DNA of 64,000 bases from Microlunatus panaciterrae (GTDB lineage Bacteria; Actinomycetota; Actinomycetes; Propionibacteriales; Propionibacteriaceae). Below, in pieces: positions 45,341 through 54,043 of the stretch. How positions within the stretch are numbered: position 1 is the first letter of the stretch; every line of letters begins with the position of its first letter. The notes beneath the pieces were generated by a model. That model did no database searches and was not told where the DNA came from. It worked only from the letters and a program-made list of their open reading frames with translations. The stretch is taken from positions 992,001 through 1,056,000 of the forward strand of contig NZ_JAFBCF010000001.1 of assembly GCF_016907535.1 (NCBI RefSeq), read 5' to 3'. A program made the translations under genes and the position numbers.

Positions 45341-46033
45341 CCGCTGACCGTAGACGTTCTGGTAGCGGTCGTAGAGCGAGTCGATGTCGGACTGCGGGAT
45401 CGGGATCGGCTCGCCGAGCTGGCGGGCGATGTGTACGGTCCGGGCCACCTCTTCGCAGAGCACCGCCGCCTTGACCGCGGCCCGGGCCGAGCGGCCGATC
45501 GTGAACGGGCCGTGGTTCTGCATCAGCACGGCGGGCGATCGATGGTGCCGCAGCGTCTCGACGATTCCGCGCCCGATCGAGTCGTCGCCGATCAGCGCGA
45601 ACGGCCCGACCGGCACCTCGCCACCGAACTCGTCACCCATCATCGTCAGCACGCACGGGATGGGCTCACCTCGGGCGGCCCAGGCGGTGGCGTAGGTCGA
45701 ATGGGTGTGCACCACCCCGTTGACGTCGGGCAGGTGCTTGTAGACGTAGGCATGCGCCGCCGTGTCCGACGAGGGGGCCCGCTCACCTTCGACCAGGCGG
45801 CCCTCCAGGTCCGTCACCACCATCGCTTCCGGAGTCAGCTCGTCATAGCTGACCCCGGACGGCTTGATCACCAGCAGCTCGTACCCAGGCACCCGGGCCG
45901 AGACATTGCCAGCCGTCCAGACGACCAGGTCGTTACGCGGGAGCTCGGCATGCAGGTCGCAGACCTCCTCACGCAGCTGGGCAACCAGGTCGGCGGCCGC
46001 GGCAGGCACTCCGCGGTCCTCGGCGCCCCGCAT
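45338..46033 (-). CDS. araD: L-ribulose-5-phosphate 4-epimerase
   Basis: Zinc aldolase-family epimerase giving D-xylulose-5-phosphate, which enters the pentose phosphate pathway. 231 residues with DLVVWTAGNVSARVPGYELLVIKPSGVSYDEL, VVHTHSTYATAWA (metal His pair) and MQNHGPFTIGRSA. ATG 46031-46033 shares its A with the TGA of a 47-codon frame upstream that resembles the start of araB, so initiation is probably coupled. The stop overlaps REP-like sequence. Confidence 0.95.
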   Translation of the reverse strand: MRGAEDRGVPAAAADLVAQLREEVCDLHAELPRNDLVVWTAGNVSARVPGYELLVIKPSGVSYDELTPEAMVVTDLEGRLVEGERAPSSDTAAHAYVYKHLPDVNGVVHTHSTYATAWAARGEPIPCVLTMMGDEFGGEVPVGPFALIGDDSIGRGIVETLRHHRSPAVLMQNHGPFTIGRSARAAVKAAVLCEEVARTVHIARQLGEPIPIPQSDIDSLYDRYQNVYGQR

Positions 46034-46176
46034 CACGACTCCACCCTGTGGCCGTACCCGTGGACCACGGTGCAAACCGGCTCATTGCGCTCGGCGACAC
46101 TCACGAAGAACGCTCGCCCGGACCACGTGCCGCAGCCATCTTCGTTGGCACGTGCCTGCTGTCGATCGACCGACAT
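46033..46176 (-). pseudogene. araB: Truncated L-ribulokinase (araB) N-terminal stub, 47 codons
   Basis: A short frame with an excellent ribosome site (AAAGGAG, 4 nt before the ATG at 46174-46176) and a TGATG overlap with araD. Residues 13-47 read DGCGTWSGRAFFVSVAERN then EPVCTVVHGYGHRVES, which aligns by eye with the kinase N-terminus (DFGTLSGRAVVVRV..., ...AVHEYPHGV). The rest of the roughly 560-residue kinase is missing. The nucleotide-site Asp is changed to Gly and the Phe to Cys, so the stub is decayed as well as truncated. It may survive only as a translational leader for araD. Confidence 0.65.
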
Positions 46177-46221
46177 CGGTCTCCTTTCGGTTCGCCGCGC
46201 CTTACTCTACGTCGGGTGAGA

Positions 46222-46235
46222 TGTTAACGTTCACA
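46222..46235. promoter_or_regulatory. LacI-type operator upstream of the ara operon
   Basis: TGTTAACGTTCACA is a near-perfect dyad with the CG centre typical of LacI-family boxes (arms TGTTAA/TTCACA, one mismatch). It lies 46 bp upstream of the araB-stub start and 12 bp from the end of the codirectional LacI-type gene, its probable regulator (inference). Confidence 0.6.
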
Positions 46236-46246
46236 AGATCGCGGGG

Positions 46247-47278
46247 TCAAGGGCGTCTTGCCGCTCGCGGTGCTGCTGTGCTTTCGCGCAGCACCAGGTC
46301 GGGGCGGACGACGGTTCGGCCGTCGTCGGCGTCGCCGCCCAGCAGTCCGAGCATCCGCTCGACGCAGCGTCGGCCCAGCTCGACGAAGTCCTGGCGCACC
46401 GTGGTCAAGGCCGGACGGAAGAAGCCCGAGCCATAGCTGTCATCGAAGCCGACGACCGAGACGTCCTCCGGCACCCTCAGCCCGGCGTCAGTCAGAGCCC
46501 GGATCAGTCCGAGAGCCATCAGGTCATTGGCGGCGAAGATGGCGGTAGGCGGGTCGGTCCTGGCCAGCTCCGCGCCGATCGCCGCACCCGACTCAGCGGT
46601 CCAGTCGCCCACCAGCGGCTCCGGCACGGCACATCCGGTGTCGGCCAGCGCCTGTGCCCAACCGCGGACGCGGGCTGCGGCGTCGAACCAGCTGGGCAGC
46701 CCCGAGACGTGCACCACCTCGCGGTGTCCCAACGACAGCAGATGGTCGGTGGCCAGTCGGGCCCCGTACGCCTGGTCCACCGTGACCGGGTGCAGGTCCG
46801 GCTGGTCGCTGTCGGCGACCAGCACGATCGGCAGCCGCGACGCCAGCGCGGCGGCCGCTTGAGCCACCCCGGGGACCGGCGCGATGACGATGATGCCTTC
46901 GACAGCCTGGTCGAGGAAGTGGTCCAGTGCGCCGGAAAGCACGGCGTCCTCATCGGACCGCAGACTGGCCAGGCTGACGAAGAGGCCGGCCGCCCGGGCC
47001 GCCTGCTCCACCGAGTGGAGGGTGAGCACCGGCCCGTACAGGGCCGAGCTGTGGGTCAGCACGCCGATCGTCCCGCTGCGACTGGTGACCAGGGCACGAG
47101 CGGCCGAGTTGCGACGGTAGCCCATCTCGGCGATCGCAGCCCGGACGCGGTCACGAGTCTCGGGCCGCACATTGGGGTGGTTGTTCAGCACCCTGGACAC
47201 GGTCTGGTGCGACACGCCGGCCAGCCGCGCGACGTCCTGCATCCCGGGCGGCCTTGGCTGCCGGTTCGGCACGGGCAT
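46247..47278 (-). CDS. araR: LacI-family regulator, probable arabinose-operon repressor
   Basis: 343 residues: LacI HTH at about residues 13-60 ([45 protein letters not shown]) and a periplasmic-binding-protein-like effector domain ([49 protein letters not shown]). It is encoded immediately upstream of and codirectional with the ara genes, and a LacI box lies just after its stop. The name araR is inferred from context. Confidence 0.88.
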   Translation of the reverse strand: MPVPNRQPRPPGMQDVARLAGVSHQTVSRVLNNHPNVRPETRDRVRAAIAEMGYRRNSAARALVTSRSGTIGVLTHSSALYGPVLTLHSVEQAARAAGLFVSLASLRSDEDAVLSGALDHFLDQAVEGIIVIAPVPGVAQAAAALASRLPIVLVADSDQPDLHPVTVDQAYGARLATDHLLSLGHREVVHVSGLPSWFDAAARVRGWAQALADTGCAVPEPLVGDWTAESGAAIGAELARTDPPTAIFAANDLMALGLIRALTDAGLRVPEDVSVVGFDDSYGSGFFRPALTTVRQDFVELGRRCVERMLGLLGGDADDGRTVVRPDLVLRESTAAPRAARRP

Positions 47279-47293
47279 CCCCTGGGGCGCCGA

Positions 47294-47548
47294 CTAGGTC
47301 TGGTCCGACTTGGACTTCAGCGAGATCTCGACGTCTCCGTGCGGCTCGACGTCTCCGTGCGGCTCGATCGTTTCGTCCGCGTGCCCGGCGGGGCGCCCGC
47401 CCTCGTCGCTCGGCGGCACCGAGATCTTGCGGAACTGCCGTCGCATGCTCAGGTACAGCAGGACCATGACGCCGGCCAGCACGAGCGTGATCAACAGCGG
47501 GGTCCACCCCGGCTTGACCACGTTCGGATCGATCTCGAAGAGCGTCAT
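47294..47548 (-). CDS. Small single-pass membrane protein (Rv1083-like)
   Basis: 84 residues: short N-terminus, one transmembrane helix at about 17-34 ([20 protein letters not shown]), then an acidic tail with a tandem [12 protein letters not shown] repeat coming from an exact 18-bp duplication (about 47334-47369). The ATG overlaps the mca stop (ATGA), so expression is coupled. Equivalent in position and size to Rv1083; function unknown. Confidence 0.82.
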   Translation of the reverse strand: MTLFEIDPNVVKPGWTPLLITLVLAGVMVLLYLSMRRQFRKISVPPSDEGGRPAGHADETIEPHGDVEPHGDVEISLKSKSDQT

Positions 47549-48483
47549 ACCTGCACTCTACTCGCGCTCGACTCGGCCGCGGGCACCGCGATTCCGGCGA
47601 ACAGGTCGTCCTCGGGAACGTCCGTCGGCACCAGGCTGCGGACCAGCTGGAAGTCCTCGGTGGGCCACGCCTGCTTGTGCACCTCGAGCGGAACAGCGAA
47701 CCAGGAGCCCTCCGGGTCGACCTGAGTGGCGTGCGCCAGCAGGGCCTGGTCGCGCACGCTAAAGTAGTCGGCGCATTCAACCCGGGTGGTCAATCGTGCC
47801 GCGTGGCTCGGATCCGGCTCCCAATCTGCCAGCCGTTCAGCGTAGGGCGACTCCAGACCGCGCTCGCGCATCGCCGCGTCCAGGGCCGCGATCCGGTCCC
47901 GATGGAAGGTGAACTGGTAGTAGAGCTTGAGCGGCTGCCACGGCTCGCCCAGCTCCGGGTAGGCCTTCGGGTCCGCGGCGGCGTCGAAGGCGGCGACGGT
48001 GATCTGGTGGCAGCGGATGTGATCCGGGTGGGGGTAGCCGCCGTTCTCGTCGTACGTGGTGACGACGTGCGGGCGAAGCTCACGGATCACCTGCACCAGC
48101 GGCGCCACAGCCTCCGACAACTCGACCTGGGCGAAGCAGCCGTCGGGCAATGGCGGAAGCGGGTCACCCTCGGGCAGTCCAGAGTCGACGAATCCCAGCC
48201 AGACCTGCTCGATACCGAGAATCTCGCGGGCTCGGTCCATCTCGCGTCGGCGGATGTCGGCGATGTTCGCCAGGATGTCCGGCCGGTCCATCGCCGGGTT
48301 GAGAATGGATCCGCGCTCACCGCCGGTGCACGTCGCGACCACCACGCGGACGCCCTCCGCCACATAGCGGGCGGTCGTCGCCGCACCCTTGCTTGACTCG
48401 TCGTCCGGGTGTGCGTGAACATGCAGCAGGCGCAGGGCTTCGCCCGACTGGTCCACGCGCAGGGGAGCTTGATCCATTGCCAC
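47545..48483 (-). CDS. mca: Mycothiol S-conjugate amidase
   Basis: Zinc hydrolase that cleaves mycothiol-toxin conjugates to a mercapturic acid and GlcN-Ins. The LmbE/PIG-L zinc motif HAHPDDESS is at about residues 22-30, and [15 protein letters not shown] holds the third ligand. 312 residues; the C-terminal LFAGI is typical for Mca rather than MshB. GTG 48483 or ATG 48477 may start it. Its presence implies a mycothiol-making actinomycete. Orthologue of Rv1082. Confidence 0.95.
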   Translation of the reverse strand: MAMDQAPLRVDQSGEALRLLHVHAHPDDESSKGAATTARYVAEGVRVVVATCTGGERGSILNPAMDRPDILANIADIRRREMDRAREILGIEQVWLGFVDSGLPEGDPLPPLPDGCFAQVELSEAVAPLVQVIRELRPHVVTTYDENGGYPHPDHIRCHQITVAAFDAAADPKAYPELGEPWQPLKLYYQFTFHRDRIAALDAAMRERGLESPYAERLADWEPDPSHAARLTTRVECADYFSVRDQALLAHATQVDPEGSWFAVPLEVHKQAWPTEDFQLVRSLVPTDVPEDDLFAGIAVPAAESSASRVQV

Positions 48484-48553
48484 ATCGTCCCATGGGACCT
48501 TGTCTCGACCGTCCAGGGCTCCCGTTCATCGAGACGGACATACGCAGGTGACA

Positions 48554-48958
48554 ATGGTCGGCATGACCGAAGCCGCCGAACGACTGCGCCGGCGCTATCC
48601 ACGTTCGCGGCTGCCCCGACCGCTGCTGATCGTCATGGTGGGTCTGCTGGCCGCGGTGGCACTCGGCTGGCTGCTGTGGGCGGCCACCGTGCAGTCGCAT
48701 CCCGCTGTCGCCGGCCGGGTGTCCGCCTTCACGGTCCAGTCAGACACGTCGATCAGGGTCACCGTGACCGTGGATCGACGCGACCCCTCCGTGCCCGTCG
48801 TCTGCGTGGTCCAGGCCCAGGCCACGGATTTCGAGCCGGTCGCGGAGAAGAAGATCGAGGTGGGGCCCCGACCGGAGCGGCTGGTGGACGTGACGATCGA
48901 GCTCAGGACCCTCCGCCGCGCCACCTCGGCCTCCCTCAAGTCGTGTACGGTCAGATGA
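48554..48958 (+). CDS. DUF4307 membrane-anchored protein
   Basis: 134 residues with an Arg-rich N-terminus, one transmembrane helix (LLIVMVGLLAAVALGWLLWAA, about 25-45) and an extracytoplasmic DUF4307 domain (FTVQSDTSIRVTVTVDRR, VCVVQAQATDFEPVAEK) with two Cys. Function unknown; orthologue of Rv1081c. Divergent from mca and 74 bp upstream of greA. ATG 48554 (AGG upstream) or 48563. Confidence 0.87.
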   Translation: MVGMTEAAERLRRRYPRSRLPRPLLIVMVGLLAAVALGWLLWAATVQSHPAVAGRVSAFTVQSDTSIRVTVTVDRRDPSVPVVCVVQAQATDFEPVAEKKIEVGPRPERLVDVTIELRTLRRATSASLKSCTVR

Positions 48959-49020
48959 GCTCTGGCAGGCCATCAGGACCACTCCAGCGTCGGTGGTTAG
49001 TTGCTGGGGCCATTGGTTGC

Positions 49021-49032
49021 TAGGCTTGGCTA
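49021..49032 (+). promoter_or_regulatory. Leaderless -10 box of greA
   Basis: TAGGCT at 49021-49026 ends 6 nt before the greA ATG; there is no Shine-Dalgarno. This spacing places the transcription start at or next to the A of ATG. Confidence 0.55.
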
Positions 49033-49548
49033 ATGTCTGAAAACACTCAAAAGGCCACCATCTGGCTGACCCAAGAGGCGTTCGACAAGCTGAAGCATGA
49101 ACTCGAGCACCTTGCTGGGCCTGGCCGCGCCGAAGTCACACAGCGGATCGCCGCCGCCCGCGACGAGGGCGATCTGAAGGAGAACGGCGGCTACCACGCC
49201 GCTCGTGAGGAACAGGGGCAGCAGGAAGCCCGGATCCGCCAGCTCGAGGACATGCTGCGTCGCGCCGAGGTGGGTGAGGCCCCAGCCAACACCGACGAGG
49301 TCGCACCTGGCACCCAGGTGACCATCGCCTTCGACGGCGACGAGTCCGACACCGACACCTTCCTGCTCGGCTCACGGGAGCTGCTCGGCCTGGACGATGC
49401 GGTCGACGACACCAACGTCTACAGCCCGCAGTCCCCGCTCGGCGTCGCGATCCTGGGCAAGAGCACCGGCGACAGCGTCACGTACGAGGCACCGAACGGG
49501 AAGCCGATCAACGTCACCATCGTCAAGGTGGAACCCTTCAAGGGCTGA
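49033..49548 (+). CDS. greA: Transcription elongation factor GreA
   Basis: Stimulates RNA cleavage by backtracked RNA polymerase. 171 residues: N-terminal coiled coil (about 10-85) whose tip carries the catalytic acidic pair in AARDEGDLKENGGYHAAREEQGQQEARI, and a C-terminal FKBP-like domain ending in ILGKSTGDSVTYEAPNGKPINVTIVKVEPF. Orthologue of Rv1080c. Followed by a classical terminator. Confidence 0.97.
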   Translation: MSENTQKATIWLTQEAFDKLKHELEHLAGPGRAEVTQRIAAARDEGDLKENGGYHAAREEQGQQEARIRQLEDMLRRAEVGEAPANTDEVAPGTQVTIAFDGDESDTDTFLLGSRELLGLDDAVDDTNVYSPQSPLGVAILGKSTGDSVTYEAPNGKPINVTIVKVEPFKG

Positions 49549-49570
49549 CCCGCACACTGGCCGAGTGTCA

Positions 49571-49606
49571 GGACCGTCGCCCGGCAGGGCGGCGGTCCTG
49601 TTTTTT
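49571..49606 (+). terminator. Rho-independent terminator of greA
   Basis: GGACCGTCGCCC, GGCA loop, GGGCGGCGGTCC (one mismatch), then TG and a T6 run. A textbook intrinsic terminator 22 bp after the greA stop. Confidence 0.85.
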
Positions 49607-49625
49607 CCTGTGGGCTCTCGGCCGC

Positions 49626-49785
49626 GGCCCTTCGACAGGCTCAGGGAGCGTTCTCGGGCCGGTCTCCAACCGGCCCTTCGACAGGCTCAGGGAGCGTTCT
49701 CGTGCCTGTCTCCAACCGGCCCTTCGACAGGCGCAGGGGCGCTCGACAGGCTCAGGGCGCGTTCGGCAGGCTCAGGGCGCCCTCA
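49626..49785. repeat. 46-bp tandem array of REP-like units downstream of greA
   Basis: CCCTTCGACAGGCTCAGGG begins at 49628 and 49674 and, slightly changed, at 49720: an exact 46-bp period that includes AGCGTTCTCG and TCTCCAACCGG. Two more degenerate GACAGGCTCAGGGCGC / GGCAGGCTCAGGGCGC units follow to about 49780, adjoining the stop of the DUF2089 gene. Confidence 0.8.
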
Positions 49786-50193
49786 GCTGAGCTGCTGGAG
49801 CAGCCGGGTCGCCTCGACGGGGGTCAGGGCCCCGGCGGCCACCTCGGACAAGATCTGCTCCCGGGTCATCCCAGCCGGCTGGTCGGGCTCCCCGGACAGC
49901 CCGAGCCGTTCGAGCAGCTGCGCGAACCGCAACCGGGCCGTCGGATAGGAGACGCCGAGATGACGTTCCAGCTCACGCATATTGCCACGTGACGCCAGGA
50001 ACACCCGGAGCGTGTCGAGGTCCTTCGCGTCCAGGGCACAGAACTCGCACGAGGCGAAGATGCCGCCGACCTCCGTGCCACAGGACCCGCAACCCAGCCG
50101 TGTCACCGCGAGATGGTCGCCGCACACCGGGCACTCGCTCGGTGCGTGGTGGTCGGGGGCCATCCTCGGTCTGGGAGTTGCCCGGTCGCTCAT
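49783..50193 (-). CDS. DUF2089 zinc-ribbon/HTH protein
   Basis: 136 residues with a zinc ribbon formed by CPVCGDHL and CGSCGTEV plus a second CEFC, followed by a sigma-like HTH (RVFLASRGNMRELERHLGVSYPTARLRFAQLLERLGL) and a C-terminal ILSEVAAGALTPVEATRLLQQL helix pair like that opening the partner gene. Likely a DNA-binding regulator. ATGA overlap with the upstream gene implies coupling and a joint function, perhaps repression of their shared promoter. Confidence 0.87.
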   Translation of the reverse strand: MSDRATPRPRMAPDHHAPSECPVCGDHLAVTRLGCGSCGTEVGGIFASCEFCALDAKDLDTLRVFLASRGNMRELERHLGVSYPTARLRFAQLLERLGLSGEPDQPAGMTREQILSEVAAGALTPVEATRLLQQLS

Positions 50194-51158
50194 ACTCCGG
50201 CCGGCGATTCCTGGTCGGAGCCGACCTTGACCAGCGCATGGCCCATCACGACCTCGACATCGAGGCGCGCACTGCCGTTGCCCATCACCACTTCGTCACC
50301 GGCGCCGCTGTGGCCACCGCTCCAGCTGACCTTGCCGAGCTGCGCCTCGCCCCGGACCGTCACGTTGGAGTCGTCGGCCAGCTGGATCGAGAGCGAACCG
50401 GACTCGGCCCTGACCCGAGACCTGCCGGTCTTGATCGAGGCCTTGATGGTGGCCTGACCGGCCTGGACCAGGGCGTCGGAGATCTGCTCGACATCCAACA
50501 GCTTGGCCCCGCCCGCGGTCACCCGGACCTTGCCCAGGAAGGGGACGCGCTCGGTGTTCAGGCTTCCGGCGGTCACCTCGACGTCGATGACGATGTTGGG
50601 GTTCACCCGCAGGAACAGCTCCTTGCCCAGCCCGAGTGCGCGGATGTCATCCAGGTTGCGGGGCGCCTTGAGCAGCGTGAACCCATCGATCGAGGCGCCC
50701 AGCTCGCCGTCACTGGAGATCTCCAGCACCGCGCCGTTGCGGCGCAACACGTGCGGTCCGTCCGCCGAGACGGTGGCGACCGACGGCTCCCCGATGATCC
50801 GGACGCGTCGGCCGACGGCCCGAACCGAGATGCGCTCGACTCCTCCCGAGGACTGGGGGCCGGCATGGCGCTGGGCCGGTCCATCCGGCTCAACGGCGTC
50901 GGCGGAGCTCTCCGACCGGAAGCTCTCGGTGGTGAAGCTCGGCTGCTGTGGCCGGTCGGTGGCCGCGGCCCAGGGGTCCAACGGAGGCTCCGCCGGCCCG
51001 GAGCTGCTTCCACCCTGCGCTGCCAGCTCTTCATTGGTGGGCTCGGACTGCGCCTCGGCCGCCTTCAGGGCGTCAATGCGCCGGGCCGCCTCGGCGGCGT
51101 CAATGCGACCCGAGGCAAGCTCCTCGAGGATCGCGGTCATGTCAGATGAAGGACTCAT
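50190..51158 (-). CDS. SHOCT-like helix plus DUF4097-type beta-helix protein
   Basis: 322 residues: a short N-terminal helix pair (AILEELASGRIDAAEAARRIDALKAAEA, about 8-35), a disordered Ser/Pro/Gln linker to about 100, then a putative adhesin-like beta-helix with repeated short strands (VERISVRAVGRRVRIIGEPSVATVSAD, GGAKLLDVEQISDALVQAGQATIKASIKTG). No signal peptide, so it is cytoplasmic. TATCTT (complement of 51165-51170) ends 6 nt before the ATG, so the operon mRNA is probably leaderless. Confidence 0.78.
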   Translation of the reverse strand: MSPSSDMTAILEELASGRIDAAEAARRIDALKAAEAQSEPTNEELAAQGGSSSGPAEPPLDPWAAATDRPQQPSFTTESFRSESSADAVEPDGPAQRHAGPQSSGGVERISVRAVGRRVRIIGEPSVATVSADGPHVLRRNGAVLEISSDGELGASIDGFTLLKAPRNLDDIRALGLGKELFLRVNPNIVIDVEVTAGSLNTERVPFLGKVRVTAGGAKLLDVEQISDALVQAGQATIKASIKTGRSRVRAESGSLSIQLADDSNVTVRGEAQLGKVSWSGGHSGAGDEVVMGNGSARLDVEVVMGHALVKVGSDQESPAGV

Positions 51159-51276
51159 ACTCAAAAGATAAGGTCGACTTTCACCATTGAAAAGAGTCGT
51201 TTGACACTTTCAGGGTCCGGTCGGGGTCGAGTCCGGGTCCCGCGCGTCGATTCCGGGCCGACGTCCCTGGGAGGCC

Positions 51277-53028
51277 TCAGTGCGAATGGCGCGGGATCGT
51301 GCTGCCGCTGCTCCCAGTGAGGAAGTCGAGGTCGACCCCCTGGTCGGCCTGCTGCACGTGCTCGACGTAGAGCCGGGCCCAGCCCCTGTCGGTTGACCGA
51401 CCCGGCGGGACCCACGCCGCCCGTCGCGCCGCCACCTCCGGCTCGTCGACCAGCAGGTCCAGTCGGCGGTTCGGCACGTCCAACCGAACCAGGTCGCCGG
51501 TCCGGATCAACCCCAGCGGGCCGCCGACGGCAGCCTCCGGGGCGACATGCAGGACGCAGGTCCCGTACCCGGTGCCGCTCATCCTGGCGTCGGAGATCCG
51601 CACCATGTCCAGCACTCCCTGTTCCAGCAGCCGCTTCGGGATGGGCACATTGCCCACCTCCGGGAAGCCGGGATAGCCCTTCGGCCCCGCGTTGCGGACC
51701 ACCAGCACGGTGTCGGCCGTGACGTCGAGATCAGGGTCCTCGGAGGCGACGACGTACTCCTCGATGGTGTCGAACACCAGCGCCGTCCCGACATGGCTCA
51801 GCAGCTCAGGTGAGGCGGCCGAGACCTTCAGCACGGCACCTCGCGGAGCCAGCGACCCGAACAGCACCACAGTGCCGGATCCGGCCGGCTGAATGGGCTC
51901 CTCGACGGTACCGATCACCTCGCGGTTCCAACACTGGGCGTCGGCGATGTTGTCACGCACCGATCGCCCGCTCACGGTGACGTGGTCCAAGTTGAGGTGG
52001 TCGCTCAATTCCTTCATCACCACCGGTACGCCACCCGCGTACGCGAAGTCCTCCATCAGGAACCGACCGGACGGCATCAGGTCGACCAGCAGCGGGATCT
52101 CCGAGGTCAAGGTGTCGAAGTCGGCCAGCGAGAGCTCGACCCCGATCCGGCCCGCGATCGCCAGCAGGTGCACGACCGCATTCGTCGAGCCGCCGATGGC
52201 GGCGTTGACCCGGATCGCGTTGACGAAGGCCTCCCGGGTGAGGACGGTGGACAGCCGTTGATCCTCGTTGATCATCGCGACGATCCGGCGACCGCCGACC
52301 TGGGCGGCGGCGTAGCGTCGCGAGTCCACGGCCGGGATCGCGGCCGTGCCGGGGAGCTGCACCCCCAGAGCCTCGGTCACACAGGCCATCGTCGAGGCGG
52401 TGCCCATCGTCATGCAGTGACCCCGACTGCGGGACATGCACGATTCGGCCATCGAGTAGTCGGTCGCCGACATCCGGCCTGCCCGACGCTCTTCGCTGAA
52501 TCTCCAGACGTCGGTGCCCGAACCGATGTCACGGCCCTGGAACTTCCCGTTCAGCATCGGACCGCCGGTGATCATCAGGGTTGGCAGGTCGACGCTCGCT
52601 GCAGCCATCAGGGTGCCAGGCGTGGTCTTGTCGCAACCGGCCAGCAGCACCACGCCGTCCAGCGGGTTGGCGCGCAGCAGCTCCTCCAGCTCCATCGCCA
52701 ACAGGTTGCGGTAGAGCATCGTGGTGGGCCGCATCAGCGGCTCCCCCAGGCTCATGGCGGGGAACTCCAGCGGGAACCCACCGGCCTCCCAGACCCCACG
52801 CTTGACCGCTGCCGCCACCTCCTGCAGATGGGCGTTGCACGGGGTGAGCTCCGACCAGGTGCTGGCGATCCCGACCACCGGGCGCCCGTCGAACACGTCG
52901 TCGGCGAAGCCCTGATTGCGCATCCAGGACCGGTGGATGAAGCCGTTGCGGCCGGTGTCGCCGAACCACTGCTGGCTGCGCAGCGGTGCGGCGCCGGTTC
53001 CGTCGGTTGTCGGATCCATCTCAGACAT
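51277..53028 (-). CDS. IlvD/Edd-family sugar-acid dehydratase
   Basis: 583-residue iron-sulphur dehydratase. Cluster ligands appear in VLLAGCDKTTPGT and RSRGHCMTMGTASTMACV, with the family blocks NAAIGGSTNAVVHLLAIAGR and SDARMSGTGYGTCVLHVAPEAAVGGPL. The sequence fits the L-arabinonate / D-xylonate / L-fuconate dehydratase branch better than biosynthetic IlvD. It overlaps the lactonase gene by 8 bp, so the pair should hydrolyse a sugar lactone and dehydrate the acid. L-fuconate is one likely substrate. Confidence 0.88.
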   Translation of the reverse strand: MSEMDPTTDGTGAAPLRSQQWFGDTGRNGFIHRSWMRNQGFADDVFDGRPVVGIASTWSELTPCNAHLQEVAAAVKRGVWEAGGFPLEFPAMSLGEPLMRPTTMLYRNLLAMELEELLRANPLDGVVLLAGCDKTTPGTLMAAASVDLPTLMITGGPMLNGKFQGRDIGSGTDVWRFSEERRAGRMSATDYSMAESCMSRSRGHCMTMGTASTMACVTEALGVQLPGTAAIPAVDSRRYAAAQVGGRRIVAMINEDQRLSTVLTREAFVNAIRVNAAIGGSTNAVVHLLAIAGRIGVELSLADFDTLTSEIPLLVDLMPSGRFLMEDFAYAGGVPVVMKELSDHLNLDHVTVSGRSVRDNIADAQCWNREVIGTVEEPIQPAGSGTVVLFGSLAPRGAVLKVSAASPELLSHVGTALVFDTIEEYVVASEDPDLDVTADTVLVVRNAGPKGYPGFPEVGNVPIPKRLLEQGVLDMVRISDARMSGTGYGTCVLHVAPEAAVGGPLGLIRTGDLVRLDVPNRRLDLLVDEPEVAARRAAWVPPGRSTDRGWARLYVEHVQQADQGVDLDFLTGSSGSTIPRHSH

Positions 53029-53866
53029 CTCCGTCCAGCCGGTACCACCGGGTTGCGGTGCCGGACCAGAACTGGTCCGTCTCTGGCTGGCTCAGCTGCC
53101 CGGTGAGCGCCTCGGCGGCCGCCACCACTCCGGCGTAGTCCGTGGCGAGCAGGCAGACCGGCCAGTCGCTGCCGAACATCAGCCGTCCGGGTCCGAACGA
53201 CTCGAGCACCGTGTCCACGTATGGGGCGAGGTCGGCAGGCTGCCAGCCTGCTCGGGCCTCGGTCACCAGACCGGACACCTTGCAGGCCACGTTCTCGTAC
53301 GGTGCCAGCTGGTTGATCAACTGCTGCCACTCGGCCAGCCGGCCGCCGGCGATGTCCGGCTTGGAGAGATGGTCGACGACAAAGTGCACGTCCGGGTTGG
53401 CCCGGACCGCCTCGACGGCTGCCGGCAGCTGATGGGGCCGGGTGAGCAAATCCACCGTGAGCCCCGCGGCGCCCACCGTGCCGATGCAGCCGATCGCGGT
53501 GTCACTGGCCAGCCAGCGCGGGTCGGTCACGTATTCGGCAAGATCACGAACACCGACCCACTTGTCGGCGCCAGCCCCGGATCGGACCCCGTCGATCTGG
53601 GCCTCCACCGTGTCGTCGAACCGCAGCCAACCCACCACGCCTGCCACCTGCTCGTGAGCGGCGGCGATCTCGAGCATCTCCGGCGTCTCCGCGGGGTCGG
53701 TGACGGTCTGCACGATGATCGACCGGTCCACCCCGCTGGCGGTCGCGGCCTCCGTCCAGTCGGCGATCGAGAAGCTGCGTCCGATCACCGCCGCCACGTC
53801 GGGGGTCATCCAGTCCTGCGGTCGAACCGTCAGGTCCCAGATGTGATGGTGTGCGTCAATCCTCAT
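53021..53866 (-). CDS. Amidohydrolase-2 family sugar lactonase (L-fuconolactonase-like)
   Basis: 281 residues of the amidohydrolase_2 fold: metal HxH in IDAHHHIWDL, a further ligand region in FVVDHLSKPDIAGG and the catalytic Asp in LMFGSDWPVCLL. COG3618 enzymes open L-fucono-1,5-lactone or related lactones. First gene of a two-gene operon with the dehydratase (GATGTCTGA overlap). Divergent from a lactate-type oxidase gene across 177 bp. Confidence 0.88.
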   Translation of the reverse strand: MRIDAHHHIWDLTVRPQDWMTPDVAAVIGRSFSIADWTEAATASGVDRSIIVQTVTDPAETPEMLEIAAAHEQVAGVVGWLRFDDTVEAQIDGVRSGAGADKWVGVRDLAEYVTDPRWLASDTAIGCIGTVGAAGLTVDLLTRPHQLPAAVEAVRANPDVHFVVDHLSKPDIAGGRLAEWQQLINQLAPYENVACKVSGLVTEARAGWQPADLAPYVDTVLESFGPGRLMFGSDWPVCLLATDYAGVVAAAEALTGQLSQPETDQFWSGTATRWYRLDGDV

Positions 53867-54043
53867 CGATGTCTTCCCGGTCTCGCGGAGAGGGTGGTGC
53901 TGGACTCCCTGATCATGACGGCAGGTCCCGATGAGTTCAAGATGATCACGGTGACCGTGGACGGTGGCCTCCTCCGGCAGTCGCCCGCGGCTCGGGGCAG
54001 ACGCCCCTCACGGCTGCCGGAAGGCAGGGTGGAGGATGCTGCA

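Noticed and set aside
49626-49785. CRISPR array
   Set aside because: The 46-bp units repeat their spacers as well as their repeats, and there are no cas genes.
51277-53028. Biosynthetic dihydroxy-acid dehydratase (ilvD)
   Set aside because: Operonic overlap with a sugar lactonase and the sequence blocks favour the sugar-acid branch.
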